A DNA stretch of 64,000 bases from Streptomyces aquilus (GCF_003955715.1 NZ_CP034463.1:3162001-3226000), one strand, 5' to 3'; shown: positions 34,440-43,877, counted from the first letter of the stretch. Numbers and translations are program-made. The notes: generated by a model from the letters alone, not told the origin.

Positions 34440-35042
34440 ATGGCGACCACTCGTTCTCTGTCTCCCGCCCCCCTCGGCACCGCCCCGGCCGAGCCCGGCC
34501 CCCGGCACCGGCTCAGGGCCGTCGGCCCCGACGACGTACTGCACGTGGCGGACTTCCTGCCGCCGGGTGCCACCTGGCTGCCCGCCCCGCAGCACACGCT
34601 GCCCACGCTGCCGGGCCAGCCGCCGATGATCGGCTACCTGGTGCTCGTCCCGGCCGACCAGCAGCCGCTGCTGCCGACCGAACCGGCCGCGACCGGTGCA
34701 CCCGGCGCCCTGAGTGCGCCGGGCGCCCTGGGTGCCGACAGCGACGACGAACCGCTCGTCCGCATCGACACCGTGCAGCGCACCGCCGAGGTGAACGGCG
34801 TCGAACTCGACCTCACGTACCTGGAGTTCGAGCTCCTCGCCCACCTCGTCGCCAACCCGCACCGGGTGCACACCCGCGACCAGCTGGTCACGACCGTGTG
34901 GGGCTACGGCCACGTGGGCGACGGCCGCACCGTCGACGTCCACATCGCCCGGCTGCGCCGCAAGCTGGGCGCCCAGCACCGGCAGGCGATCCAGACGATC
35001 CGCCGGGTCGGCTACAAGTACGCGCCGCCGACCGGGCGCTGA
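34440..35042 (+). CDS. PhoB/OmpR-type winged-helix regulator lacking a receiver domain
   Basis: A 200-aa protein. Residues 103-198 are a complete OmpR/PhoB DNA-binding domain: LTYLEFELLAHLVANPHRVH, TRDQLVTTVWG, DGRTVDVHIARLRRKLG and IQTIRRVGYKY. The first 100 residues are not a receiver: there is no phosphorylatable aspartate pattern, and instead a Pro/Ala-rich segment with PGATWLPAPQHTLPTLPG and GYLVLVPADQQ. It must therefore be controlled without a classical phosphorelay. No partner kinase is adjacent. Confidence 0.88.
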   Translation: MATTRSLSPAPLGTAPAEPGPRHRLRAVGPDDVLHVADFLPPGATWLPAPQHTLPTLPGQPPMIGYLVLVPADQQPLLPTEPAATGAPGALSAPGALGADSDDEPLVRIDTVQRTAEVNGVELDLTYLEFELLAHLVANPHRVHTRDQLVTTVWGYGHVGDGRTVDVHIARLRRKLGAQHRQAIQTIRRVGYKYAPPTGR

Positions 35043-35114
35043 CCTCGCGGCAGGCTGTCTGCTGACGGCAGAGACCCGTTACGCGGACCCCTTCCACCAG
35101 GCAGAGTCTCCGCC

Positions 35115-36137
35115 ATGAGACTTCTGGTGCTGGGTGGTACGGAGTTCGTGGGGCGCGCCGTCGTCGAGGCGGCGCTCGGGCGCGGCTGGGACGTGACCGT
35201 CTTCCACCGGGGACGGCACGCACCCGTGGCCGGGGTGCGGTCGCTGCACGGCGACCGCACCGCGCCCGACGGGCTCGCCGCCCTGGCCGGCACGGACACC
35301 TGGGACGCCGTCGTCGACACCTGGTCGGCGGCACCCCTGGCGGTGCGGGACGCGGCGCGGCTGCTGCGGGGCCGCGCACAGCGGTACGTGTACGTGTCGA
35401 GCCGCTCGGTGTACGCATGGCCGCCGGCCGCCGAACTGACCGAGGACGCACCCCTGGTGGAGGGCGCCTCGGCCGATGCCGGGCAGAGCGACTACGCCCG
35501 TGACAAGCGGGGCGGCGAGCTGGCCGCGACCGAGGTCTTCGGCGCGGACCGCTCGCTGCTCGTCCGCGCGGGGCTGATCCTCGGGCCGTACGAGAACATC
35601 GGGCGGCTGCCCTGGTGGCTGACCCGGATCGCGCGGGGCGGGCCCGTGCTGGCCCCGGGGCCGCGGGATCTGCCCCTCCAGTACATCGACGTCCGCGACC
35701 TCGCCGCGTGGGTACTGGGCGCCGTGGAGCGGGAGTTGAGCGGGCCGTACAACCTGGTCGGGCCGAGCGGGCACGCCACCATGGGCGGCCTTCTGGAGGC
35801 CTGCGCGAAGGTCACCGGCTCCGGTGCCGAGCTGCGCTGGACCGACCCGGACGTCGTCCTCGGCGCCGGCATCGAGCCCTGGACGCAGCTGCCGGTGTGG
35901 GTGCCGCCGGGCAGCGACCTGCATGCGGCCCTGCACACCGGTGACGTCACCAAGGCACTGGACACGGGACTGACGTGCCGTCCCGTCACCGAGACCGTCG
36001 CCGACACCTGGAGCTGGCTGCGGGAGATCGGCGGCACCGCGCCGCAGCGGCCGGACCGGCCCGCCGCGGGGCTCGACCCGGAGGTGGAGGCGAAGGTACT
36101 GGGGCTTGCCGGGGGTGTACCTGGCACCACCCCCTGA
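35115..36137 (+). CDS. NAD-dependent epimerase/dehydratase (extended SDR)
   Basis: A 340-aa Rossmann-fold protein. The dinucleotide motif LVLGGTEFVGRAVVEAAL is at the N-terminus; VYVSSRSVYAW carries the active serine; and YARDKRGGE replaces the usual YxxxK by Y-A-R-D-K. A later segment, LPLQYIDVRDLAAWVLGA, is typical of this SDR branch, often annotated as reductase or RNA-binding-like CSP41 relatives. Substrate unknown. It starts 72 bp after the winged-helix regulator and ends 52 bp before the histidine kinase. Confidence 0.88.
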   Translation: MRLLVLGGTEFVGRAVVEAALGRGWDVTVFHRGRHAPVAGVRSLHGDRTAPDGLAALAGTDTWDAVVDTWSAAPLAVRDAARLLRGRAQRYVYVSSRSVYAWPPAAELTEDAPLVEGASADAGQSDYARDKRGGELAATEVFGADRSLLVRAGLILGPYENIGRLPWWLTRIARGGPVLAPGPRDLPLQYIDVRDLAAWVLGAVERELSGPYNLVGPSGHATMGGLLEACAKVTGSGAELRWTDPDVVLGAGIEPWTQLPVWVPPGSDLHAALHTGDVTKALDTGLTCRPVTETVADTWSWLREIGGTAPQRPDRPAAGLDPEVEAKVLGLAGGVPGTTP

Positions 36138-36189
36138 CCGGGTGGCCAAGCCCCGTGACCCGGCGCAGGGCCTCGGCGAGACTGCTGCC

Positions 36190-37455
36190 ATGAGCATCGA
36201 GACACAGCACAGCGGCGGCGGCACATGGGCGCGGACCTCGGGTCTGGCGGCGGTACGGGGGTTCGGGCTGGCGTTGGTCGCGCTGCCGGGTGCCGTCCTG
36301 TGCCTCGTGCTGTCGCTGGTGTCGATCGCGCTCATCCCGATCGGCGTCGGGATCGTCACCACCCCGTGGGTGCTGACCGGGGTACGGGCGTTCGCGGACT
36401 GGCGCCGGGTCGTCGCCGCCGAGTGGGGCGGGGTGCGGATCGCGTCGGCGTACCGGCCGCTCCCGGCGAACGCGAACCCCTGGGGACGCACCTTCGGCAT
36501 GCTGGGTGACCCGGCGACCTGGCGGGACCTCAGGTGGCTGCCGGTCGACATGACGGCGGGGTTCCTGACCGCGCTGCTGCCGGCCGTGCTGCTGCTCTAC
36601 CCGGTGGAGGGGCTCGCGCTGGCCGCCGGGCTGTGGCGGGCCTTCCCGGACGGGTACTGGTACGCCTTCGTGCCGGTCACCGGGCAGGCCTCCGCGTTCG
36701 GCGCCGGTGCGCTCGCCCTGGTCCTCCTGCTGCTGTTCCGGCTGCTCCCCGCGCCCGTGCTGCGCGCCCACTTCCGCCTGACCCGCGCCCTCCTCACCCC
36801 CAGCCAGGGCGAACTCGCCGAGCGGGTACGGGTGTTGACGGAGACCCGACAGGACGCCGTGGACACCTCCGCCGCCGAACTGCGGCGCATCGAACGGGAC
36901 CTGCACGACGGGGCGCAGGCCCGGCTGGTCGCCATGGGCATGGACCTCGGCACCATCGAGCTGCTCCTCGACAAGGACCCGCAGAAAGCCAAGGAGTTGC
37001 TCGCGCAGGCCCGCAAGTCCTCCGTCGACGCCCTCGCGGAGCTGCGCGACCTGGTGCGCGGCATCCATCCGCCGGTGCTCGCCGAGCGCGGACTGGGCGA
37101 CGCCGTACGGGCGTTGGCGCTGCGGCTGCCGCTGCCGGCCGAGGTGACGGTGGAGCTGCCCGGGCGGGCCGACGCGCCGGTGGAGTCGGCGGCGTACTTC
37201 GCGGTGAGCGAGGTCCTCACCAACGCCGTGAAGCACGCGGACGCCCAGCGGCTCTGGATCGACCTGCACCACAAGGACGGCACCCTGCGCATCAGCGTCA
37301 CCGACGACGGCAAGGGCGGCGCGGTGATCGGGGCCGGGTCGGGACTGGCCGGGGTCGAACGGCGGCTCGGTACATTCGACGGCGTCCTGGCCGTCAGCAG
37401 CCCCGCGGGCGGTCCCACCATGGTCACCATGGAGATCCCTTGCGCGTTGTCCTAG
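36190..37455 (+). CDS. NarL-type sensor histidine kinase
   Basis: A 421-aa membrane kinase. Four hydrophobic stretches fall in two pairs (residues 22-62 and 115-195), with the N-terminal sensor-like region of Streptomyces DUF-type kinases. A HisKA_3 phosphoacceptor has H239 in RRIERDLHDGAQARLV, and an HATPase has EVLTNAVKHA and DDGKGGA. A long conserved cytoplasmic loop lies between the helix pairs, and there is no large external domain, so it may sense membrane state. The stop overlaps the response-regulator start by 16 bp, implying translational coupling. Confidence 0.95.
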   Translation: MSIETQHSGGGTWARTSGLAAVRGFGLALVALPGAVLCLVLSLVSIALIPIGVGIVTTPWVLTGVRAFADWRRVVAAEWGGVRIASAYRPLPANANPWGRTFGMLGDPATWRDLRWLPVDMTAGFLTALLPAVLLLYPVEGLALAAGLWRAFPDGYWYAFVPVTGQASAFGAGALALVLLLLFRLLPAPVLRAHFRLTRALLTPSQGELAERVRVLTETRQDAVDTSAAELRRIERDLHDGAQARLVAMGMDLGTIELLLDKDPQKAKELLAQARKSSVDALAELRDLVRGIHPPVLAERGLGDAVRALALRLPLPAEVTVELPGRADAPVESAAYFAVSEVLTNAVKHADAQRLWIDLHHKDGTLRISVTDDGKGGAVIGAGSGLAGVERRLGTFDGVLAVSSPAGGPTMVTMEIPCALS

Positions 37456-38093
37456 CCGAAGACCTGTTCCTGCTGCGGGACGGGCTGGTCCGGCTCCTTG
37501 AAGCCCATGACTTCGAGATCGCCGCCGCCGTCGAGTCCGGCCCCGAGCTCACCCGCGCGCTGGCCGAGCTGGAGCCGGACGTCGCCGTGGTCGACGTACG
37601 GCTGCCGCCCACGCACACCGACGAGGGGTTGCAGTGCGCGCTGACGGCCCGGCGGGCCAGACCCGGGCTGCCCGTGCTGGTGCTCTCGCAGCACGTGGAG
37701 CAGCTGTACGCGCGTGAGCTGCTCGCCGACGGCACGGGCGGGGTGGGCTATCTGCTGAAGGACCGGGTGTTCGACGCGGCGCAGTTCGTGGACGCGGTGC
37801 ACCGGGTGGCGGCGGGCGGCACGGCCATGGACCCGCAGGTGATCCAGCAGCTGCTGACCCGGCGGGCGGCCGCCGACCAGCCGCTGGGCCGGCTGACCCC
37901 ACGCGAGCTGGAGGTGCTGGAGCTGATGGCGCAGGGCCGGTCCAACGCGGCGATCGCGGGACAGCTCGTCGTCACAGAACGGGCCATTGCCAAGCACACC
38001 TCCAACATCTTCGCCAAACTGGACCTCGAGGTGTCGGACGACGACAATCGTCGCGTTCTGGCGGTCCTCGCCTATCTGGACCAGGGCCGGTGA
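37440..38093 (+). CDS. NarL/LuxR-type response regulator
   Basis: A 217-aa regulator: a receiver with the acidic pair in LAEDLF and phospho-acceptor D52 in AVVDVRLP, and a LuxR-type HTH (LTPRELEVLELMAQGRSNAAI, then TERAIAKHTSNIFAKL). No ATG or GTG fits; the start is TTG at 37440, six bases after GGAG, inside the kinase gene. This makes its translation dependent on the kinase. The output is unknown; the next gene downstream encodes a secreted DUF1996 protein. Confidence 0.93.
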   Translation: MRVVLAEDLFLLRDGLVRLLEAHDFEIAAAVESGPELTRALAELEPDVAVVDVRLPPTHTDEGLQCALTARRARPGLPVLVLSQHVEQLYARELLADGTGGVGYLLKDRVFDAAQFVDAVHRVAAGGTAMDPQVIQQLLTRRAAADQPLGRLTPRELEVLELMAQGRSNAAIAGQLVVTERAIAKHTSNIFAKLDLEVSDDDNRRVLAVLAYLDQGR

Positions 38094-38274
38094 GCGGCCG
38101 CTGATTCTCCGTAACTTCTGCTGCTCAAGCGGCTGTTGGGGCGGGACTGCCGGGTAATCCTCTGATTTTTATGAGAGACGCGTGAACACCCGTGGGACCG
38201 CGTCCGTATGGAACGACGCCGCTTCACTCCTGTCGGGCGCCTCGAATGCCCCGCAAGGAAGTCAGAGGAGTTCC

Positions 38275-39843
38275 ATGGGACGCAACAATCGCAAACGCCG
38301 TACGTCGATGACCACCAAGGTCGTGGCCGGATCGGCAGCCCTAGCGCTCGGTGGGGGCGGGCTTGTCTGGGCGAACTTCTACGCATCGGCTCACGAGTCG
38401 AGCTCGGGGCAGAACCAGGTGAAGGCCGCCGGGGCCCAGATCGCCACGATCCAGTGCCCGGACGTCGGCCAGAAGCTGACGAACGTCCCGAACGGCGCCC
38501 GGAACGGCGTGAGTACGGAGCTGGCGAACCTCGACAAGCAGATCACCGAGGCGTACGCCCGGCTGGCGTCCACGCGCCAGGCGCAGGCGGGCGACTCCGG
38601 GTTCGTGCAGAACGCGATCCTCGGCCCGCTGAAGGAAAAGCGGTCCGCCGCTCTGGACCGCATCCGGATCAACATCCAGCGGGCCGGCGGACAGGTCGCG
38701 AACCTGTCGCAGCTCGCCGCCTGCACCGGGATCCCGGCCCAGCAGCCGCAGACCAACGCCGGTCAGGGTGGTCAGCAGCAGAACGGCGGCCAGCAGCAAG
38801 GCGGCCAGCAGCAGAACGGCGGCCAGCAGCAGGGCGGCCAGCAGCAGAACGGCGGTCAGCAGCAGGGCGGCCAGCAGAACGGCGGCCAGCAGCAGAACGG
38901 TCAGGGCGGTAACGGCCCGACGGCCGCCGACTTCGTGGACATCACCAAGGTGCAGGCCAACGCGCAGCTGGGCGTCGGCCAGAACGGCCTCAAGGCGAAC
39001 GGCGGTTCCGGCTCCCGGGGCGTGTTCATCACGAAGTGCGGCACCAACGGCAACAAGAACCACAACACGGACAACGTGATCGTGGCGCCCGGTGTCAGCA
39101 ACGGCGCCCACCACCTGCACGACTACGTCGGCAACCAGAGCAACGACGCGTTCGCGAGCGACCAGGAGCTGGCGGGGGCCCAGACCACCTGCCAGAACCA
39201 GGGCGACAAGTCCTCGTACTTCTGGCCGGTGCTGCGCCTTCAGAACGGCACGCAGGACTTCGACCAGAACAAGGACGGCGGCGGCAAGGAAGGCAACGTC
39301 GGCAAGATCCTTCAGGCCTCCCAGGCGCAGATCAAGTTCGTCGGCAACAAGAAGGGCAACGTCGTCGCGATGCCGACGGCCCTGCGCATCATCACCGGTG
39401 ACGCGAAGGCCTTCGTCAACGGCAACGCGAACGCCAACGTCAACTGGAGCTGCACCGGCTTCGAGAACAAGGTCCAGCTGCACGACAAGTACCCGATCTG
39501 CCCGCAGGGCAGCCAGGTGGTGCGCACGACCAACTTCCAGAGCTGCTGGGACGGCAAGAACATCGACAGCGCCAACCACCGTACGCACGTGGCGTTCGTC
39601 CAGGCCGACGGCTCCTGCGCCAACGGCTTCAAGGCGATCCCGCAGCTCCAGGTCCGGCTCGTCTACAACGTCCCGGCCCCGAAGCTCCAGAACGGCCAGG
39701 TGATCCAGCCGTACGCGGTGGACACCTTCCCGGAGAACCTGCACAAGCCGATCACCGACCACAACGACTTCATCAACTTCTTCTCCACGCAGACGATGAA
39801 CAAGATGGTCAACTGCATCAACACCGGCCAGCGGTGCCAGTGA
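38275..39843 (+). CDS. Secreted DUF1996 protein with Gln/Asn/Gly-rich linker
   Basis: A 522-aa exported protein. The N-terminus is [11 protein letters not shown] followed by a hydrophobic core ([17 protein letters not shown]). A helical domain spans residues 40-165 with two cysteines. Residues about 163-218 are an imperfect [11 protein letters not shown] tandem repeat. A DUF1996 domain runs from residue 220 to the end with conserved [22 protein letters not shown] and [15 protein letters not shown]1996 proteins are common in fungi and Streptomyces and are probably cell-wall or carbohydrate related. GAGGAG precedes the ATG at 38275. It ends at a perfect terminator palindrome. Confidence 0.87.
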   Translation: MGRNNRKRRTSMTTKVVAGSAALALGGGGLVWANFYASAHESSSGQNQVKAAGAQIATIQCPDVGQKLTNVPNGARNGVSTELANLDKQITEAYARLASTRQAQAGDSGFVQNAILGPLKEKRSAALDRIRINIQRAGGQVANLSQLAACTGIPAQQPQTNAGQGGQQQNGGQQQGGQQQNGGQQQGGQQQNGGQQQGGQQNGGQQQNGQGGNGPTAADFVDITKVQANAQLGVGQNGLKANGGSGSRGVFITKCGTNGNKNHNTDNVIVAPGVSNGAHHLHDYVGNQSNDAFASDQELAGAQTTCQNQGDKSSYFWPVLRLQNGTQDFDQNKDGGGKEGNVGKILQASQAQIKFVGNKKGNVVAMPTALRIITGDAKAFVNGNANANVNWSCTGFENKVQLHDKYPICPQGSQVVRTTNFQSCWDGKNIDSANHRTHVAFVQADGSCANGFKAIPQLQVRLVYNVPAPKLQNGQVIQPYAVDTFPENLHKPITDHNDFINFFSTQTMNKMVNCINTGQRCQ

Positions 39844-39860
39844 GCTAGCTAGCGCATGAG

Positions 39861-39894
39861 AGAGCCGGCGGTGGGAATTCCCACCGCCGGCTCT
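39861..39894. terminator. Perfect 34-bp palindromic terminator
   Basis: AGAGCCGGCGGTGGGAA and its exact complement with no spacer, followed by TT. It lies between the DUF1996 gene and a converging lipoprotein gene, so it serves both. Confidence 0.88.
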
Positions 39895-39910
39895 TTCGTG
39901 TTCTGCGCGT

Positions 39911-40330
39911 TCAGTGACCGGAGTGCGCGGTGTGGTCCTGGCCTTCCTCGATGTTCCCGCCGAGCGTCTCGCGCAGCGTCGCGGTCACGTTCTCGGTCTC
40001 GCCGACGGCCACCCACTTGCGGCCGACGAGGTAGTGACCGCCGTAGTCCTTGGCCCCGTCGATCCACTCGCGCTGGCCGCGGTCGGTGGCGAAGGTGGCC
40101 AGCAGGAACTTGCCGTGGGCGTCGCTCTTGCGGCACGAGGCCTGGCGGAGTTCGTCGGCGTCGATCTGGATGGTCGGCTTGCAGCCCACCTCCGCGGCGA
40201 GGTGCTCAAGGCTGCCGCTCGCCGTCTCCGGCACGGCGGCCTTGTCGTCGCCGTCGCCGGAGCCGCAGCCCGCCAGCACGAGGACCGCCGCGGCTGCCGT
40301 CGCCGCGAGCATCGGTCGGGTCAACCTCAT
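39911..40330 (-). CDS. Lipoprotein, hypothetical
   Basis: A 139-aa exported lipoprotein: MRLTRPMLAATAAAAVLVLAG then the lipobox cysteine C22 in LAGCGSG. The mature part has two cysteines (VGCKPTI and QASCRKS), consistent with a disulfide, and a motif YLVGRKWVAVGE. A GGAGGAA ribosome site precedes the ATG at 40330. No family name recognised; surface attached on the outer face of the membrane. Confidence 0.8.
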   Translation of the reverse strand: MRLTRPMLAATAAAAVLVLAGCGSGDGDDKAAVPETASGSLEHLAAEVGCKPTIQIDADELRQASCRKSDAHGKFLLATFATDRGQREWIDGAKDYGGHYLVGRKWVAVGETENVTATLRETLGGNIEEGQDHTAHSGH

Positions 40331-40446
40331 CTGTTCCTCCGGAACCTTCCCGTGGGCCTGGGTGCCCGTCCCCTTCCATACGGCCGGGGAGCACGCCGCG
40401 CTCAAATCGGCTGTCCCAGTGGGTACGCCTGTGCGAAAGTGTGCCG

Positions 40447-40947
40447 GTGAACGAGAACTGGGAACAACGCGTGACGGCCGCCTGGGCCACCTTCGACGAC
40501 TATCCCGAGGAGCGGGCCGCGGATTTCCGCGCGGTGATCGACGCCCTCGTCGCCGAACTCCCCGACGACAGTCCGCTCGGCCCCTTCGAGCAGGCCTGCG
40601 CCTGGGACTCGACCGGCCACTCGGACAAGGCGGCGCCGCTGTACCGGGAGGCGCTGGCACGCGGGCTGTCCGGTTACAAGGGGCGCCGCGCGAAGATCCA
40701 GCTCTCCAGCTCACTGCGGAACCTCGGCCAGGCCGAGGAGGGCGTCAAGCTCCTGACACCCGAACTGGACGCCCCCTCCGACGAGTTGGACGACGCCGTA
40801 CGAGCCTGTCTCGCCCTGTGCCTGTCCAGCCTCGGCCGCGACCGCGAGGGCCTCTCCCTCGTCCTCGGCGCCCTGGCCCCGCATCTGCCGCGCTACCAGC
40901 GGTCGATGGCCAACTACGCCCGCGCACTGGTCGACCCCGACGACTGA
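40447..40947 (+). CDS. Tetratricopeptide-repeat protein
   Basis: A 166-aa helical protein of the TPR_5 type: PLGPFEQACAWDSTGHSDKAAPLYREAL, then GYKGRRAKIQLSSSLRNLGQAEEGVKLL, and DDAVRACLALCLSSLGR form three helix-turn-helix repeats with the usual small residues. Soluble, acidic. The GTG at 40447 is used; a GTG two codons earlier is equally possible since no good ribosome site is seen. Such small TPR proteins are adaptor or chaperone-like; partner unknown. Confidence 0.78.
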   Translation: MNENWEQRVTAAWATFDDYPEERAADFRAVIDALVAELPDDSPLGPFEQACAWDSTGHSDKAAPLYREALARGLSGYKGRRAKIQLSSSLRNLGQAEEGVKLLTPELDAPSDELDDAVRACLALCLSSLGRDREGLSLVLGALAPHLPRYQRSMANYARALVDPDD

Positions 40948-40996
40948 GTCGCCCGGGCGGCGGTGACCAACGCACGATTCGCTCGTTCTGCTGAAC

Positions 40997-42919
40997 GTGC
41001 AGTCACAGGATGTCGCCCCGCGCCCCGCACCGTCCGCCTCCGCCGAGCCGTTCGTCGATGTCGAACAGGCCGAGGCCGCGCTCGTCGAGCACTACCCACG
41101 GCTGGTCCGGCTGGCCTATCTGGTGCTGCCGCCGGGCCTCGGCCGCAACCGGCGGGTCCTGACCGCACACGCCCTCACCCAGCGCGCCCTGCCGCGCGGC
41201 CGGGCCTCGACACCGGCCATCCCGGCCCAGTCGACCGGCCGCGACGGCGACCCGGGGTACGCCTTCGTCCGCCTCCAGGTGCTGCGTACGGCGCTGGAGG
41301 CGGGCCTGCCGCTGACCTTCCGGGCCTGGCCCAAGCGCTCCCAACTCCCGCCGCTGCTCCCCCAGGTGTGGGGGCTGAGGCTCTTCCCGCGCTCGGGCGG
41401 CGCCGACGAACTCGCCCTGGACCAGCGGCTGTCCGCGCTGTCCGGCGAGGCCCGGGCCGCCTACGTCCTGCGCGGTCTGGAGCGGCTCCCGGACGGCGAC
41501 GTCCGCCGGGTGCTGACCGAGGCCGGGGTGGCGGACCCGGACGAGGCGCTGGACGAGGCCGCCGAGGTGCCCGCCCAGTACGCCCTCCTCGACTCCCCCG
41601 AGTTCGACGCCTGCTCGCTCCAGGCCCGCCCCACCGACCTGATGCGCCGCAGGCAGCACCTGAAGGCCGCGCTCGCCGCCGCGGCGGCGGTCGCCGTGTG
41701 CGGGGCGCTGCTCGGGCTGCCGGGCGGCGGCTGGGGCCCCGACGGCGCCGCCGCGCCCGCGTACGCGCGGAACCCGTCTGCGCAGGCCGCCCTCGACACC
41801 GCCAACCTGACCCGGGTCCCGGCCACCGCCTGGCAGGCCGCCTCCCGCAACGACTTCTCCGTCTGGCCCGCCCGCGGCGAACTCGCCCACGACACCGCGC
41901 TGCTGCGCCGCGCCCTCGCCGTCTGGGCCCGCCCCGGCGAGACCGTCCAGGTCTCCGCGACCCCCGGCACCCCGTCCGGCGGCCCCGCCGGCCCGCCGCA
42001 GCTGCTGTACGCGGGACTCGTCGACAACGCGCGCGTGGTGATCCTCTACGACGGTCTGCGCATCGCCCGCTACGCCGAGCCGAAGGACGGCACCAAGGGC
42101 GCCGCCCTCGACTTCGCGCGCGTCGACGGGGCCACTCCGGGTGAGGCGAGCGCGGTCGTGCTGGGCCGGGCCGACGGCAACGTCCGCTATCTGCTGGCGC
42201 CCTGGGTGAAGAAGGCCGCCGAGCGCGACCTGCTGAAGCCCGGCTCCGGTGCGATGGACCTGACCCTGACCGAGGGCGTCACCTCGCCGCTGGCGGGTCC
42301 GGCCCAGCAGAACGGCGGCTGCACGTCCTGGAACGTGCTCCAGCTGACGGACCGCTCCGGCACCCGCCTGATGAGCGACCTCGGCGAACTGGTCCCGGCC
42401 CGCCTCACCACGGGCCGCCCCGGCGCGGTGCACGAGGCGTCCGGCGCGGAGGCGCTGCGCACCTGGGCGCCGTACGCCTGCTCGCTGGGCGCGATGCGCT
42501 CGGCCGGCGTACGGACGGTGAACGCGTGGGCGTACGCCGAGCAGCCGCTGCCCGAGGCGGGCGGGTCGGCGGACTGGGTGTGCACGCGCGCGGAGACCTG
42601 GCGCGGCGGCGGGACCCGCGCGCTGGCGCAGTTCCGCACCCCGGGTTCGGCGTACGGGGCGGTCGCGGCGCAGGCCGAGAACGTCCCGGCGTGCGGCCCG
42701 CGCGACCCGAACGTGCTGGCGGGCGTGTTGTGGAAGTCGGGGTCGGGCTCCTGGTACCTGCTGGCGGCGGGCGGCAAGAACACCGCGTCGATCAGCACGA
42801 CCGGCGCGGTGCGCGGCTCGGGCCAGGGGAACCTGCTGGCGGTGAAGGCCAAGGAAGGGGCGCAGGCCGGGCTGAAGGGGACGCTGGCCGACGGGCGGGC
42901 GATCAACGGGCTGCGCTGA
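40997..42919 (+). CDS. Sigma-factor-like N-terminus fused to a membrane-anchored external domain
   Basis: A 640-aa protein. Residues about 25-65 (EAALVEHYPRLVRLAYLVLP) resemble ECF sigma region 2. Residues about 140-190 (LSALSGEARAAYVLRGLERL) resemble region 4, though the recognition helix is weak. A TM helix (AALAAAAAVAVCGALLGLP) spans residues 223-242. Residues 245-640 form a large external region with several cysteines (GGCTSWN, YACSLG, DWVCTRAE, VPACGPR). Either a membrane-tethered regulator or a degenerate sigma relative. GTG start at 40997. Function unassigned. Confidence 0.6.
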   Translation: MQSQDVAPRPAPSASAEPFVDVEQAEAALVEHYPRLVRLAYLVLPPGLGRNRRVLTAHALTQRALPRGRASTPAIPAQSTGRDGDPGYAFVRLQVLRTALEAGLPLTFRAWPKRSQLPPLLPQVWGLRLFPRSGGADELALDQRLSALSGEARAAYVLRGLERLPDGDVRRVLTEAGVADPDEALDEAAEVPAQYALLDSPEFDACSLQARPTDLMRRRQHLKAALAAAAAVAVCGALLGLPGGGWGPDGAAAPAYARNPSAQAALDTANLTRVPATAWQAASRNDFSVWPARGELAHDTALLRRALAVWARPGETVQVSATPGTPSGGPAGPPQLLYAGLVDNARVVILYDGLRIARYAEPKDGTKGAALDFARVDGATPGEASAVVLGRADGNVRYLLAPWVKKAAERDLLKPGSGAMDLTLTEGVTSPLAGPAQQNGGCTSWNVLQLTDRSGTRLMSDLGELVPARLTTGRPGAVHEASGAEALRTWAPYACSLGAMRSAGVRTVNAWAYAEQPLPEAGGSADWVCTRAETWRGGGTRALAQFRTPGSAYGAVAAQAENVPACGPRDPNVLAGVLWKSGSGSWYLLAAGGKNTASISTTGAVRGSGQGNLLAVKAKEGAQAGLKGTLADGRAINGLR

Positions 42920-42998
42920 GCCCCGCTTGCTGACGTCGGTGTAAATAACAGGCCGCACAGGGGTTCCCGCTCGCCCTACCCGTCAGTACATTGACGCC

Positions 42999-43877
42999 AT
43001 GTCTAACACGCAGGACCGGGTGCACCTCAAGCCCCGCAAGGTGTCCTTCTCCTGGGACGACACCCCGCTGCACTGGGTGCCCGGTGATCCCTTCGCCGCC
43101 CACACCATCAACGTGCTCCACCTGCTGCTGCCGGCCGGCGAGCGCTGGTTCGTGCACGTCTACCGGCAGGTGCTGCCGCTCATCCGGGACGAGCGGCTGC
43201 GCGAGGACGTCATCGGGTTCATCGGCCAGGAGGCCATGCACTCCCAGGCGCACGACGAGGTCCTGCCGCACCTGAGGGAGCTGGGCCTCGATCCGACGCC
43301 GTACACCGCGCAGATCGACTGGTTCTTCGAGAAGCTGCTCGGCGACCGGACACTGCCGCCGGGCAGGGCGCGCCGGTGGTGGCTCATGGAGCGGGTGGCC
43401 ACCATCGCGGCCATCGAGCACTACACCGCGTTCCTCGGCAACTGGGTGCTGAACGCCGAGGAGTTGGACCGGCGGGGCGCCGATCCGACCATGCTGGACC
43501 TGCTGCGCTGGCACGGCGCCGAGGAGGTCGAGCACCGGTCGGTCGCCTTCGAGCTCTTCATGCACGTGGACGGCGGCTACCGGCGCCGGGTGCGGACCTG
43601 GGCGCTGGCCTTCGCGACACTGGTGTTCCTGTGGCAGCGCGGGGCCCGGTTCTTCATGGAGAACGACCCGACGCTCGTCGACGGCAGGGCGGGCTTCAAG
43701 GACTTCTACGTCCGGGGGCGGCAGGGTGTGCTGCCCGCGACCGGCGACATGCTCCGGTCGATACCGCGCTATCTGAGCCGCGCCTACCACCCCTCCCAGG
43801 AGGGCAGCACCGCGCAGGCGGTCGCCTATCTCGCCCAGTCCCCCGCCGCGCTGGCCGCCGAGAAGGGTGCCGCCTGA
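42999..43877 (+). CDS. PF10118-type protein; probable ferritin-like diiron oxygenase
   Basis: A 292-aa mostly helical protein usually labelled predicted metal-dependent hydrolase. The helices carry E48, E78-x-x-H81 (QEAMHSQAH), E140 (IEHYTAF) and E176-x-x-H179 (EEVEHRS), the exact E...ExxH...E...ExxH ligand order of ferritin-like diiron oxygenases. The stop overlaps the start of a ferredoxin reductase gene (TGATG), so they form one operon. Together they read as an oxygenase or desaturase with its electron donor. A hydrophobic segment (WALAFATLVFLWQ) may place it at the membrane. Substrate unknown; lipid is a guess. Confidence 0.8.
   Translation: MSNTQDRVHLKPRKVSFSWDDTPLHWVPGDPFAAHTINVLHLLLPAGERWFVHVYRQVLPLIRDERLREDVIGFIGQEAMHSQAHDEVLPHLRELGLDPTPYTAQIDWFFEKLLGDRTLPPGRARRWWLMERVATIAAIEHYTAFLGNWVLNAEELDRRGADPTMLDLLRWHGAEEVEHRSVAFELFMHVDGGYRRRVRTWALAFATLVFLWQRGARFFMENDPTLVDGRAGFKDFYVRGRQGVLPATGDMLRSIPRYLSRAYHPSQEGSTAQAVAYLAQSPAALAAEKGAA

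Noticed and set aside
38761..38930. Repeats considered as CRISPR or mobile DNA
   Set aside because: They are in frame and encode a low-complexity Gln/Asn/Gly linker.
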